The notes under the pieces: generated by a model
The model's input: only the letters and a program-made list of their open reading frames with translations
Database searches by the model: none
Told to the model about the DNA's origin: nothing
Translations under genes and position numbers: made by a program
Shown: one piece after another, positions 43,244-52,323 of the stretch
How positions within the stretch are numbered: the first letter of the stretch is position 1
Layout: each line of letters opens with the position of its first letter
Origin: JADJNY01 sp046349615
GTDB lineage: Bacteria; Planctomycetota; UBA1135; GCA-002686595
DNA length: 64,000 nucleotides
Direction of reading: 5' to 3'
Assembly: GCA_046349615.1 (NCBI GenBank)
Contig: JAXMBZ010000018.1
Location: 1-64,000 of the forward strand

Positions 43244-45916
43244 TCAACGCGCGTGAACCGAGGTCCGATCCAGGCGCCGCGCGGGCCTCAAGCCGACCTC
43301 GGGGCTGCGAGTCGTCGCGACGAGGGCGCGGCGCGCGGCGCAGCGGAGATCGACGGGTGACGACACGAACGAACCGCCGCGCACGACACGAAGGTCGACG
43401 TCGAGTGCCACGGCGAGCCCATCTCCGGGCCGTCGCGCGCCGGCGAGCGTCGGGCGATAGGGATCGAGCACCCACTCGGCGACGTTGCCCGCGACGTGGA
43501 CGAAGCCCCATGTGTTGCTCGCGCCGCGAACGATCGAAATCGGGTGGAGCTCGCCCTCGGCGTGGAGCGGCTTTCCGTCGGCGAACCACCCGGCCTGCAC
43601 TTTGTCCGTGAGGCAGGCCGCCTCGCGTCCGCAGAAGAAGCGCGCATCGCTCCCCGCTCGGACGGCGTGCTCCCACTGCGACTCCGTCGGCAGATCGAGT
43701 CCGACCCGTGCGAGGAGCTCGATCGCCTCGCTCCAACCGATCGTCTCCGCGGGGAGCAAGTCCTCCCCGGCGGCATGGAGCGGCTTCCGCGCGATGCGCG
43801 TCCACTGCGCCGCATCGAGCTCGTACTTCGAGAGGAAGTACGGCTCGAGCTCGACCTCCACGCAGGGCGTCTCGTCGACGCGCGCGAGGAGATCGGTCTC
43901 GCGCGACGACGCGAGGCTCTCGCCGCCCGGCACCGAGGGCAACACCGATCCCAACCGGGTGCGGCCGCCCGGGACGAGCACCAGGACGATCGAGGTGGCG
44001 GGCCCCACCTCGAGTCGACCGTCGCGGCCGCGACGCGGGACTTCGCCGGACGCGAGATGCGCGAATTCCTCGAGACCACTGTCCGGATCCACGCCGAGCG
44101 GTACGAGCCCGAGTTGGGGCTCGAGCTGGAGTCCGGAGTACCTCGGCGACGAGGCCGTGGACGCCCGAGCTCGCTCCCACTGCGCGCGCGGTTCGTCGAT
44201 CGAGGTGCGCTGCACGTCGCGGGCGAACGCCAGCCCGGCGCGCACGTCGGCGAGGGTTCCGATCGCGGGATCGGCGCTCGTGAAGCGCTGGAGCTCGGAA
44301 ACGAAACGCGTGAGCAACTCGTGTCTCCAACGCGCGTCGGGGTCCGTGAATTCGAAGCGTCGATCCGAAGCGGGAGCGACGGCAGCGGCGCGCATCGCGC
44401 GCAGCTCGTTCTCCCATGCCGGTGCGCGCGCGGCGAGGTCCTCGGCCTCGCGGACCCACACCTCGAACTCGGGCAACGATTTCGGCGTCGCCGGCCAGAG
44501 GAACTTCGCGCGCGCAACGAGATCGTCGAGCTTGCGGGCATCGGCGAGCAAGGCGGTCTGATGCCGCCGCTGGAGCTCGATCCAACCGTTCACGGCGACC
44601 GCGATCACGGCGAGGACCACGAGTGCGAGCGTGAGCAGCGTGAGTCCTCGATTGCGCCCGATCCACTTCCGCAGTTCCGCGAGCGGGCCGCCCTCGTGCG
44701 CTCGCACGACCCGACCTTCCATGTAGGCGCGCAGGTCGGTCGCCATCTCCGCGGGCGTCGCGTATCGCGCGCTCGATCGACGCGCCATCGCCTTCTCGCA
44801 GATCGAAACGAGCTCGCGCGGCGCGGTCGGAGCGAGCACGGCCAAGGCCGGCGGTGGTCCGTGCTTGAGCGCGGCGAGCGCAGCCTCCTCGTTCGCCGAA
44901 GCGAACGGCATACTGCCGGCGAGCGCGTGATAGAGGATCGCGCCGATCGAGTAGACGTCGGAGCGCGGACCCACCTCGTCCAGATTCCCGCGCGCTTGCT
45001 CGGGTGCCATGTACTGCACCGTGCCGAGAACCGCTCCACGCGCCGTCTCCGGGCCGTGCGCTTCGGGACCGCCTGTTCTCGACGCGGGCTCGGCTTCCTC
45101 GCCGCGAAGCAGCGGCGGCTCCTCGCGCTCCTGGATCCAGCGCGCGAGACCCCAGTCCGTGACGTACGCCTCTCCGAACCGGCCGACGAGGACGTTCGCG
45201 GGCTTGAGATCCCGGTGCACGACGCCTTGCTCGTGCGCATAGGCGAGCGCGTCGCACACCTTGAGGATCACTTCGAGCACGCGAGCGAGCGTCCAACCTT
45301 CACGTCCGCTCCGCGCGAGTTCGAGCGCCTCGGCGAGCGTGATCCCACGCACGAGGGGCATCGTGAAGTAGGGACGGCCGCTGGCGTCGAGACCGAGGTC
45401 GTGCACAGGGAGGATCCCTGGATGCTCGAGTCGCGCGGCCGTACGCGCTTCGAGGAGGAATCGACGCAATGCGCGACCGTCGGTCGCCGTCGACCCTCGG
45501 GGACCCGAACGCAGCGTCTTCAGCGCGAGGTCGCGGTCCAGGTCGCGATCGTGCACGCGTGTCACGACGCCCATGCCTCCGCGTGCGATGCGCGCGAGCT
45601 CGGCGTAGCGCACTCGGCCACGGTCCGGAGCGTCGAGGAGCTCCAGCGCGGCACGCGTCGCGTCATCGGGCGGCTCGTTGCGTGTCAGCGCTTCGCGCGC
45701 CGCGGAGGCGAGCATCGACGGCTCGGTGACGAGGCCTGCGAACACGCCTTCGACGCGCAACCATCGCGCGTGGAGCGTGCGAAGCTCCTCGGCATGCGCC
45801 GGCGCCGCGGTGAGCTCGTCCTCCCACTGCGCGTCTTCACCGCGCTCGCGGCGTTCGAGCCAGCGCGCGAAGCGGGTTTTCGCGTCGATGGAAGCGCTGT
45901 CGCCTTCGGCGGCCAT
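43244..45916 (-). CDS. Transmembrane Ser/Thr kinase with formylglycine-enzyme-like sensor domain
   Basis: This 890-residue protein has a cytoplasmic kinase domain (about 104-375): the Gly loop ARGGMGVV, Lys133 in LALKTL, the catalytic loop HRDLKPANV (Asp236), DWG (254-256) replacing DFG, and APEQAR. A membrane helix (GLTLLTLALVVLAVIAVAVNG) follows near 440-460. The exported part ends in a sulfatase-modifying-enzyme fold (about 660-880: PTESQWEHAVRAG, HVAGNVAEWVLDPY, RVVRGGSFVSSP, RCAARR). The two cysteines used by true formylglycine enzymes are absent in this loop, so it is probably a ligand-binding domain. The gene diverges from an ECF sigma gene, a common planctomycete pair, and runs toward rpiB and deoC. 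Confidence 0.92.
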   Translation of the reverse strand: MAAEGDSASIDAKTRFARWLERRERGEDAQWEDELTAAPAHAEELRTLHARWLRVEGVFAGLVTEPSMLASAAREALTRNEPPDDATRAALELLDAPDRGRVRYAELARIARGGMGVVTRVHDRDLDRDLALKTLRSGPRGSTATDGRALRRFLLEARTAARLEHPGILPVHDLGLDASGRPYFTMPLVRGITLAEALELARSGREGWTLARVLEVILKVCDALAYAHEQGVVHRDLKPANVLVGRFGEAYVTDWGLARWIQEREEPPLLRGEEAEPASRTGGPEAHGPETARGAVLGTVQYMAPEQARGNLDEVGPRSDVYSIGAILYHALAGSMPFASANEEAALAALKHGPPPALAVLAPTAPRELVSICEKAMARRSSARYATPAEMATDLRAYMEGRVVRAHEGGPLAELRKWIGRNRGLTLLTLALVVLAVIAVAVNGWIELQRRHQTALLADARKLDDLVARAKFLWPATPKSLPEFEVWVREAEDLAARAPAWENELRAMRAAAVAPASDRRFEFTDPDARWRHELLTRFVSELQRFTSADPAIGTLADVRAGLAFARDVQRTSIDEPRAQWERARASTASSPRYSGLQLEPQLGLVPLGVDPDSGLEEFAHLASGEVPRRGRDGRLEVGPATSIVLVLVPGGRTRLGSVLPSVPGGESLASSRETDLLARVDETPCVEVELEPYFLSKYELDAAQWTRIARKPLHAAGEDLLPAETIGWSEAIELLARVGLDLPTESQWEHAVRAGSDARFFCGREAACLTDKVQAGWFADGKPLHAEGELHPISIVRGASNTWGFVHVAGNVAEWVLDPYRPTLAGARRPGDGLAVALDVDLRVVRGGSFVSSPVDLRCAARRALVATTRSPEVGLRPARRLDRTSVHAR

Positions 45917-45990
45917 GGCGCGGGACAGTCTAGCGGCGAACGTGCTCCGCTCTTGCCGAGTCGCGGCGCCCGGGTTGGAATCGTCGTGTC

Positions 45991-46569
45991 GTGACGACCG
46001 TGAGGGAACCGCCCGAAGAACGCGTGCTGACGCGCGCCGAGCTCGACCAGCTCGTGGAGCAGCACTTGGACGTGCTGCGCTACTACGTTCGGCTGCGCGC
46101 GGGGCCGCTCGTGCGCGCTCGCGAATCGATCGACGACGTCGTGCAGTCGACGGTGCGCGAACTCTACGAGCAGCGCGAGAGCGTCCGCTACACGAACGAG
46201 GCTGCCTTCCGGCGCTTCCTCTACACGGTCGCGACGCACAAGATCATCAGCAAGAACCGTCACCACCAAGCCCAGCGACGCAGCCCCGAGCGTGAAGCAC
46301 CGCTCTCGAATGCGCTGTGGGACGTCCCGCAACCGAACGGCAGCCGCCCGTCGCGCTCGCCGAGCGCGTATGCGGAGCGCGCGGACGACCTCGATCGTTT
46401 GCGAGTCGCGTTCGACGTGCTCGACGAGAGCGACCGTCAAATCCTCGCGATGCGCAAGGTGTTCGACATGCCGACGCGCGAGATCGCCGCCCAACTCGGG
46501 ATCCCGGAGTCGACCGTGCGGTGGCGGCTCGCCGTCGTCCTCGCCGAGCTCTCGAGTCGGATGGACTGA
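45991..46569 (+). CDS. ECF-family RNA polymerase sigma factor
   Basis: This 192-residue sigma factor starts at GTG 45991. Region 2 contains LDVLRYYVRLRAG, DDVVQSTVRELYE and AFRRFLYTVATHKI; region 4 has LDESDRQILAMRKVFDMPTREIAAQLGIPESTVRWRL, the helix-turn-helix for the -35 element. No anti-sigma gene adjoins it. Instead it is divergent, at 74 bases, from a membrane Ser/Thr kinase. This is the arrangement seen in sigma factors of planctomycetes thought to be controlled by phosphorylation. Target genes are unknown. Confidence 0.92.
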   Translation: MTTVREPPEERVLTRAELDQLVEQHLDVLRYYVRLRAGPLVRARESIDDVVQSTVRELYEQRESVRYTNEAAFRRFLYTVATHKIISKNRHHQAQRRSPEREAPLSNALWDVPQPNGSRPSRSPSAYAERADDLDRLRVAFDVLDESDRQILAMRKVFDMPTREIAAQLGIPESTVRWRLAVVLAELSSRMD

Positions 46570-47016
46570 GAGTCCCGTGAGGTGCTCGGAGACGCCCGAC
46601 AGGCTTGTCCAGCGGCGTTCCGGCAAGGAGCGATGACGACGCGCCTTCGTCGGCCAGACTCCGCAGGAATCGCAACGCAGCCGGGATGCCCCTGGGCGAG
46701 CCGGTCGGGCCGCCTTGATTTCGCCTCGGCTTCCGACCACGGCGCTCCCACCGCCGGTCTCTCGAACACGCGTTCGTCCGTGGGGCCCGAAGCGATCCCC
46801 TCGGGGCTCCCCTTGGGCTGAAGAGCGCCTGCGGCGCCGCGCTGCGCAGGAGATTCTCGCGACTTTCTCGACTCGCCGGAATTGTGGTTTTTCAGCCGAA
46901 TTTCAGGCCTTTCCGTCTGTCTCTTCTCGGTCTCCCTCGGATAGGACTTCGGCCATTCGCGGCGCCGAGCGGCGCCGTTCGAGACGTGTCTGCGGAACCC
47001 AGGAATCCACTCCACC
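46570..47016. other. Gene-less stretch upstream of porin-like gene
   Basis: No gene is supported in these 447 bases. Short open frames give Arg/Ser-rich translations. The last 150 bases are AT-richer than the surroundings (for example GGAATTGTGGTTTTTCAG near 46880) and presumably contain the promoter of the following gene. GC-rich self-complementary patches near 46785-46850 may form hairpins. Confidence 0.45.
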
Positions 47017-47904
47017 ATGCGTTCTAAGAAGCTCCTCCCCGTCGTGTTCGCACAGGCCGCCTTCGCGGGCGCTCTCCTCGCGGGGTCCTCCCAAGCCCAG
47101 ATCGTCAACCCGGCCGACAAGCAGCGCACCCCCGGCGACGCGCAGGACGTCACGTCGACCGTCGTCACCGGCCAACGCGTTCAGGTCTCCGAGTTCCGCG
47201 AGGAGGACCTCGTCGGCCCCTATCGCCAGCCGGAATGGACGAAGTTCCGTCGCTTCCCGACGACGCGCGTGTACGTGCAGCCGCCCGGTCACGTCGGCGT
47301 CGAGTGGTGGATGCGCCCCACGCTGCCCCGTCACGGGCCCGCGGAGATCCAGAACCAATACGAGATCGAATTCGGTCTCCCGGGTCGCTTCCAGTTGGAC
47401 CTCTACCTCGTGCGCGATCAGGAGGGCAACGACGGGCCCGCGTCGGTCGGTGAACAGAAGGTCGAAGTGCGCTGGGCGCTCGCCGACTGGGACGAGATCC
47501 CGTGGAACCCGACGCTCTACCTCGAGCTCGCGAACAAGGACTCCGAGCCGGACTCGATCGAAGCCAAGCTGCTGCTGGGCGACGAACTCTCTCCGGGCTG
47601 GCATTGGGGCGCGAACCTCGTGTTCGAGCACGAGATGGGCGGCTCGCTGGAGAACGCGCACGAAATCACGCTCGGACTGAGCCACACGCTCGAAGATCAG
47701 AACCTCTCGCTCGGCGGCGAGATCAAGGCCGCGCTCATCAACACGCACGCGGATCGCAACGAGTTCGAGGAGGAGCTGCTGATCGGTCCGAGCCTCCAGT
47801 ACCGTCCGACCGCGCGCATGCACATCGACGTCGCGACGCTCGTCGGCATCGGCGCCGACTCCCCGGAAGCGCAGGGCTTCCTCGTCGTCGGGTACGAGTT
47901 CTGA
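47017..47904 (+). CDS. Outer-membrane beta-barrel-like protein
   Basis: This 295-residue protein has a signal peptide (LLPVVFAQAAFAGALLAGSSQAQ). The mature part alternates short polar and hydrophobic strands (NQYEIEFGLPGRFQLDLYLVRD, TLYLELANKDS, WHWGANLVFEHEMGG, AHEITLGLSHTLED, LSLGGEIKAALI) and ends GFLVVGYEF with a terminal Phe, the classic sign for barrel insertion. The segment QVSEFREEDLVGPYRQPEW near the N-terminus resembles an extended plug or periplasmic tail. It looks like a transporter-type or DUF-type barrel. A TonB gene follows 160 bases later, so energised uptake is a plausible context, but no TonB box is evident. Confidence 0.7.
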   Translation: MRSKKLLPVVFAQAAFAGALLAGSSQAQIVNPADKQRTPGDAQDVTSTVVTGQRVQVSEFREEDLVGPYRQPEWTKFRRFPTTRVYVQPPGHVGVEWWMRPTLPRHGPAEIQNQYEIEFGLPGRFQLDLYLVRDQEGNDGPASVGEQKVEVRWALADWDEIPWNPTLYLELANKDSEPDSIEAKLLLGDELSPGWHWGANLVFEHEMGGSLENAHEITLGLSHTLEDQNLSLGGEIKAALINTHADRNEFEEELLIGPSLQYRPTARMHIDVATLVGIGADSPEAQGFLVVGYEF

Positions 47905-48064
47905 GCCGCACCGCGCGAGCGTCGGGGGGCGCTCGCGCGGCTCGGAACCCGGTGCGGGCGCGGAACGGCGCTTTGGAATGCACGCCGTTCCGCGCTCCAC
48001 CTCCTCCCGACGAGCACGTTCACCCCGATGGGGTTACGCTCTCCCGCCCTTCCGCCTCGATGCC

Positions 48065-48967
48065 ATGTCCGCTGTCGACCGCATGCTCGCGAACTCATCC
48101 CTCGGCCGAAGGCCCTGGGCGATCGCATGCGCCCTGTCCCTGGTGCTCCACGGCAGCCTGCTCGCGTGGAGCGCGACGATCTGCTGGAGCTCGTACTCGG
48201 AGCCCAGACCCGAGAGGGAATACGTCTTCGAGCTCCACGTGCGTGGTGCTCCGCCCGCGGAGCGCGACGAGGCGCCCGGCCCGAGCGCGCCCGAGGTCCC
48301 GATCGCACCACCCTTGGCCGAACCTCCGCCGCTCGAGCAACACGAGGCACCCGCGGCACCTGAACTCACCGCCGATGCATCGACGCCGCCGCGTGATGCA
48401 CCTCTGCCGGAACCGCCGACGGAATCCGTCACCGTCGAGCCTCCTCCCGCAACCGAGCTCGCCGTGTTGCTCCCCGTGGTCCTCGAACCGGAGCCGCCGG
48501 TCGCGGTCGCGACGCTCGGAGCTGCTGCGGGAGCGGGCGCGCCGGCCACCGCGTTCGAAGCACCCGCCGGCTCGAGTCGCACGCCGGATGCGGGACAAGG
48601 CGAACGCGCGGCCGGGTCACGGAGCGAGGCCCCGGGCGCTTTCGTGAACTCCGCTGGAACGGGCGCCGTCGTCGCCACGAGTTCGCCAGCGCCCGAGACC
48701 CGTCCGGCGGTCGCGCTCGAGACCCCACGGCCCAAGTACCCCTACGAGTCCGAGTTGCGCGGCGAGCACGGGGTCGTGCTCTGCCTGCTCCACATCGGCG
48801 CCGACGGAGGCGTGACGGACGTCGAGATCCTCGAGTCGTGCGGGTACGGGCGCCTCGACCGTTCGGCGCTCGAAGCGCTGAAGCGCTGGCGTTTCCGCCC
48901 CGCGCTCGAGCACGGCAAGGCCGTCGCTTCCACCCTGCGTCACCAGGTCACGTTCGTCTTCGAGTGA
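48065..48967 (+). CDS. TonB-like energy transducer
   Basis: This 300-residue protein has a single N-terminal membrane helix (AIACALSLVLHGSLLAW, about 19-36). It includes a histidine as in TonB/TolA anchors. A long Pro/Glu/Ala linker (PPLAEPPPLEQHEAPAAPEL and similar, about 65-215) spans the periplasm. The C-terminal TonB fold (about 215-300) has PKYPYESELRGEHGVVLCLL, the GADGGVTDVEILESCG strand and LDRSALEALKRWRFRPA. TonB couples the proton motive force to outer-membrane receptors. No exbB/exbD gene is adjacent, so it must use those from elsewhere. Confidence 0.88.
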   Translation: MSAVDRMLANSSLGRRPWAIACALSLVLHGSLLAWSATICWSSYSEPRPEREYVFELHVRGAPPAERDEAPGPSAPEVPIAPPLAEPPPLEQHEAPAAPELTADASTPPRDAPLPEPPTESVTVEPPPATELAVLLPVVLEPEPPVAVATLGAAAGAGAPATAFEAPAGSSRTPDAGQGERAAGSRSEAPGAFVNSAGTGAVVATSSPAPETRPAVALETPRPKYPYESELRGEHGVVLCLLHIGADGGVTDVEILESCGYGRLDRSALEALKRWRFRPALEHGKAVASTLRHQVTFVFE

Positions 48968-48998
48968 CGCGGGCTGCCTTCCGCGGCGGCACGCTCGG

Positions 48999-49037
48999 GA
49001 AAAGACGACGCGTTCCGCGGTGGAAACGGAACGCGTC
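48999..49037 (-). terminator. Intrinsic terminator downstream of the coiled-coil protein gene
   Basis: GACGCGTTCCG (49007-49017) pairs with CGGAACGCGTC (49027-49037) over 11 bases. On the minus strand the stem is followed by GTCTTTTCC. It closes the gene ending at 49062 and separates it from the convergent tonB gene. Confidence 0.75.
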
Positions 49038-49061
49038 CTGGGGAGGTCGGTGAGCTCGCGC

Positions 49062-49535
49062 TCAGGCTTGGAGGCGGCGCGAGAGATCCTCGAAGTCGAC
49101 GAGCGCGATCGTTCGGCGATCGATCGAACCGAGGCGCTGGAACTTGCGCCGTTCTTCCTGCGAGCGGAGCTCCACGCGCGCGCCGCGCGGGAGGTTCTTC
49201 GGAGCCGCGGGGGCCGCGTTCGACGGCTCGATCTTGGGCATGTCGTCCATGACGCGCGTCAGGTTCTCGGGGAGGTCGCGCGGGAGGGCTTCTCGGCGCT
49301 CGAGCGCGGCGCGCGCGCGCAGACACACGTCGAGCGTGCTCTGGAGGTTCGTGCGGATGCGCGCGAGGCGCTCGACGTCCGCGGCGGGGCCGTCGAGGCT
49401 CTTCTTCACCTTTGCGGTGGCGACCTCCAGCACGGCGATCAGGCAGTTCAGCTTGCGCATCAGCCGTTCGCGGTACTCGGGCGACTCGAGGTTGGCTTCG
49501 GAGAACGGCTCTTCGTGCGGATTCTGGCTGCTCAT
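49062..49535 (-). CDS. Unknown helical cytoplasmic protein
   Basis: This 157-residue protein has no recognised family, signal or membrane segment. Residues 18-80 are strongly helical (SPEYRERLMRKLNCLIAVLEVATAKVKKSL, RLARIRTNLQSTLDVCLRARAAL), likely a coiled coil or four-helix arrangement. The end (GARVELRSQEERRKFQRLGSIDRRTIALVDFEDL) is basic then acidic. The gene stands alone with its own terminator. Confidence 0.7.
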   Translation of the reverse strand: MSSQNPHEEPFSEANLESPEYRERLMRKLNCLIAVLEVATAKVKKSLDGPAADVERLARIRTNLQSTLDVCLRARAALERREALPRDLPENLTRVMDDMPKIEPSNAAPAAPKNLPRGARVELRSQEERRKFQRLGSIDRRTIALVDFEDLSRRLQA

Positions 49536-49768
49536 TGTGGTGTGTGGCGTCGGCCGCTCCCGGCGGGCTCAACATCTGAGACTACACCGCCCACTCGAAC
49601 TCGGCGGGGGAAAGCGCGCTCCACGCGAAGCCTGCATGACGCGCTCTCGAGCACTGGAAGATCCCGTGTGCTCGTCTTTCCGGAGGCGGAAGCACTTTCC
49701 AGGGTCGATTTCGGGGCACGTCGACGAACGGAACGACTTTCCGTGCGATCGACGGCTTCCCGCGACGC

Positions 49769-50782
49769 TCACTCCACGGCGGACTGCAGCGTCTCGATCA
49801 ACCGCGATTCGTCGAGCTTGCCCGCGACGACGAACACCGAGCCGAAGTGCTGGCACTCGGCCACGGTCCAAGAGCCCGCGGAGTAGACGCGGATCGAGGG
49901 CTGTCCCTCGGGCCCGTCGGGGATGGTCACCGGGCCGTTCGGAAGCACGTTGCGCCGACTGTAGAGGTAGAGCAGCGGCTCGACGCCGTCTTGGTATTGC
50001 ACTCGGGCCCACGTTCGATTGTCGAACGTGATCTGGTTCGCGTCGACGAGCTGGAACCCATGGAGCACGTTGGGAAGCCGAAGCGAGAAGCCGAGCGTCG
50101 ACTTGTTGTCGAGGTTCGGATCGAGCGGGATCGAGGCGAGGTCGGCGTGCATCGTGATCCCGGTCAGGTTCGGCGCGGGATCGAAGCTCGTGTACTCCAT
50201 CCGCATCGCTGCGACGCCGGGACTGTCCTGCTGCTCGTAGCGCAGCACGAGTCCCGTGGCTTGGTCCACCGCGACGTGGTACACGCGCGACGGTTGCAGC
50301 CGGCGCTCGAACCGCAACTCCTGGCACGCGCGGCCCGCGACCGTCACCGTCGTCCCGAGATCGTGAACGATGTAGTTCTGTTGCAGGAGGTCGACGTCGC
50401 GCACCGCGAAGTCGCGGTAACGGAAGAGATACCCTTCGCGCGCCCGCTGCAGGATCTCGAACAAGTCCTGCTGCCCCTGAGCGAGTTGGGGCTGGGTGAC
50501 CGCGATCGGCTCGATGGTGAAACCGCCGAGGCCGTCCGCATAGATGCGCTCGCCGTACGCGAGCACGGGCGCGGTTTGATTCGTCTCCGCACGCATCCAG
50601 AGCTGGCGCTCGCCCGCGAAACGCGTCGTCGTCGGAGCGGCGGCCATGCGCTGGAGAATGCCGGGATTGGACTGTGCCGCCGCCGCGAAGCTCGTCGCAG
50701 CCGCGTCCGCGGAGCCGCGCAAGCAACTCGCAGCGAGGAGCGCCAGCACCGACAGCGCGAGGCCGAGGTGACGCAGCGTCAT
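49769..50782 (-). CDS. RseB/MucB-like exported sigma-E regulatory protein
   Basis: This 337-residue protein has a signal ending in LLAASC, suggesting a lipoprotein. The mature part is strand-rich and resembles the LolA/RseB fold: QRQLWMRAETNQTAPVLAYG-type start, GLGGFTIEPIAV, a helix with LFEILQRAREGYLFRYRDF, RFERRLQPSRVYHVAVDQATGLVLRYEQQ, and a late SVFVVAGKLDESRLIETL. RseB proteins bind the periplasmic part of the anti-sigma factor and guard it against proteolysis, responding to lipoprotein or envelope stress. The start overlaps the anti-sigma stop by ATGA, which supports this role. Confidence 0.75.
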   Translation of the reverse strand: MTLRHLGLALSVLALLAASCLRGSADAAATSFAAAAQSNPGILQRMAAAPTTTRFAGERQLWMRAETNQTAPVLAYGERIYADGLGGFTIEPIAVTQPQLAQGQQDLFEILQRAREGYLFRYRDFAVRDVDLLQQNYIVHDLGTTVTVAGRACQELRFERRLQPSRVYHVAVDQATGLVLRYEQQDSPGVAAMRMEYTSFDPAPNLTGITMHADLASIPLDPNLDNKSTLGFSLRLPNVLHGFQLVDANQITFDNRTWARVQYQDGVEPLLYLYSRRNVLPNGPVTIPDGPEGQPSIRVYSAGSWTVAECQHFGSVFVVAGKLDESRLIETLQSAVE

Positions 50783-51498
50783 CGCGCCTCCTCCCACGCG
50801 ATCTCGCTCCATCCGCCGGTGAAACCACCAGCGAGCGTGCGCCCCATGGAGCCCAGTTCGCGGGCGTCCCGGACGTGTTCGATGCGGAATGCGAGCGCGG
50901 GCTTGGCGTTCGCGTGCGATTCGCGGCCGCCGTACCACACGCCGAGCGCGAGGCTGACGATGACCACGAGGCTCGCGACGACCCAGCGCAGCGCCTGAGC
51001 GCGCTCACGAGCGTCGGGAACGAGGTCTGGGCGAGGCCGAGCAAGTTCGCTCTCGACGCGCGCCGCGAGCTCGTCGGGAGGCGAAAGTCGCTCGAGGCGG
51101 CCGGCGAAACGTCGCGCGAGCGCGCGCGAAGGATCCCGGAGCTCCTCGTCCACGAGGCGCTCGAGGACCTGCGGCGCGCGCAGCGCGGCCGGAACTCCGA
51201 GCACTTTCTGGTCGAGCACTGCGGGCGCTTCGATGCGGCCCATGCTCTGCAGCAGCGCAGCAGCGCGGTCTTGGAGAAAGCCCGCGTTGCACGCCGCGAC
51301 GACTCGTCCCGGGAGTTCCGCGGGGGCTTCGAACCGTTCGAGTTCTCCGAACGCGCGCCGCAGACGCAGCGCACGCCGGGCGAACTCGGCGCAATCGGAA
51401 CAGGCGAGCATGTGCGACACGAACGCGTCGTCGGACGACGCCGTGGGAGCGGCGTGCTCGAGCCAACGCAGTCGGAGGTCGCGGCACTGGGGGGACAT
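50779..51498 (-). CDS. Zinc-finger anti-sigma factor, membrane-spanning
   Basis: This 239-residue protein has a cytoplasmic zinc-binding anti-sigma motif near the start (HMLACSDC, the HxxxCxxC pattern, with a further His and Cys upstream). Helical repeats follow (about 40-165) with alternating LPGRVVAACNAGFLQ and VLDQKVLGVPAALRA segments. A membrane helix (WVVASLVVIVSLALGVWYGG) lies near 170-190, with about 50 residues outside. It should hold the upstream ECF sigma factor inactive until a signal releases it. It begins 10 bases after the sigma gene and overlaps the RseB-like gene. Confidence 0.88.
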   Translation of the reverse strand: MSPQCRDLRLRWLEHAAPTASSDDAFVSHMLACSDCAEFARRALRLRRAFGELERFEAPAELPGRVVAACNAGFLQDRAAALLQSMGRIEAPAVLDQKVLGVPAALRAPQVLERLVDEELRDPSRALARRFAGRLERLSPPDELAARVESELARPRPDLVPDARERAQALRWVVASLVVIVSLALGVWYGGRESHANAKPALAFRIEHVRDARELGSMGRTLAGGFTGGWSEIAWEEAR

Positions 51499-51508
51499 GG
51501 TCGGGAAG

Positions 51509-52117
51509 TCAGCTGAGATAGTACTTGTCGAGCACGGGAGTCAGCTCGCGATCCAACGCTTCGTGTGCGCGAGAAAGACGAGACTTGACGGTCCCGATGG
51601 AGATTTGGAGCGCCTCCGAAATCTCCTCGTACGAGAGGTTCTCGACGTAGCGGAGCACCGTGATCGCCCGCATCTTCGGGCTGAGCTGATCGATCGCGTG
51701 CTGGATCTCGCTCTGGAGCTCGTGGCGAGAGGCGGCGCTCATGGGCAGCTCGACCTTCTCGTCCTTGATCTCCATCCGATGGCCCTGTCGCCGGGCGGCG
51801 TCCGTCACGGCGTCGAGCGAAGCCAACCAGCGCGAGCCCGCGCGACGCTTCATGTCGATGCTCGCGTTGACGGCGATCCGGTAGACCCAGCTCGAGAACT
51901 TCGACTCGAAGCGGAACTCCGCGATCTTCCGGAACATGATCCCGAAGGTCTCTTGCGATGCATCGAGCGCGTCCGTCGCATTGCCGGTGATGCGATAGCA
52001 GACGTTGTAGACCCGATCCTTGTACTGGTCGTACAGCTGGCGGAAGGGCCCGTCGAGGCTGGCCGGCAGGGCGGCCTGGCAGGCCAGGACGAGGTCGCGA
52101 TCGGGGTCGTTCTTCAT
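51509..52117 (-). CDS. RpoE-like ECF sigma factor
   Basis: This 202-residue sigma factor has region 2 (FRQLYDQYKDRVYNVCYRITGNATDALDASQETFG, then FSSWVYRIAVNASID) and region 4 (LSPKMRAITVLRYVENLSYEEISEALQISIGTVKSRLSRAHEAL). It leads an operon with a zinc-finger anti-sigma and an RseB-like protein, the standard envelope-stress module. The promoter ahead of it is an ECF-type sequence, so it very probably activates its own transcription. Confidence 0.95.
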   Translation of the reverse strand: MKNDPDRDLVLACQAALPASLDGPFRQLYDQYKDRVYNVCYRITGNATDALDASQETFGIMFRKIAEFRFESKFSSWVYRIAVNASIDMKRRAGSRWLASLDAVTDAARRQGHRMEIKDEKVELPMSAASRHELQSEIQHAIDQLSPKMRAITVLRYVENLSYEEISEALQISIGTVKSRLSRAHEALDRELTPVLDKYYLS

Positions 52118-52139
52118 GGGCAGGCGGAAGCGGTCTTGG

Positions 52140-52165
52140 GACGGGAGAAGGGGGGGGAAAGTTCC
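52140..52165 (-). promoter_or_regulatory. ECF-type autoregulatory promoter
   Basis: On the minus strand GGAAC (52165-52161) is followed after a 17-base spacer by CGTC (52143-52140), the consensus for many ECF sigma factors. The start codon at 52117 is only 22 bases downstream of the -10 element, leaving a short leader. This makes positive autoregulation of the sigma operon very likely. Confidence 0.75.
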
Positions 52166-52323
52166 GTCTCCCAGAAGCCTAGACCTGGGGTTTCACGCGG
52201 GCCTGCGTACGAAGCCGGTTTTCCGTTTCGGGCGACCTCCCCGCCCCGCGGTGCCGAACGGGAACGAAGTGGGAAGGGCGACTGGACGGCCCCGGCCTCG
52301 CCCGTGCTTCGGACGCGCAAGGC

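Noticed and set aside
43244..43700. Functional sulfatase-activating enzyme
   Set aside because: The fold motifs are there, but the two active-site cysteines are replaced.
45917..45990. Anti-sigma factor gene for the ECF factor at 45991
   Set aside because: Only 74 bases separate it from the kinase gene and no small zinc-finger gene lies on either side; control by the kinase is the better hypothesis.
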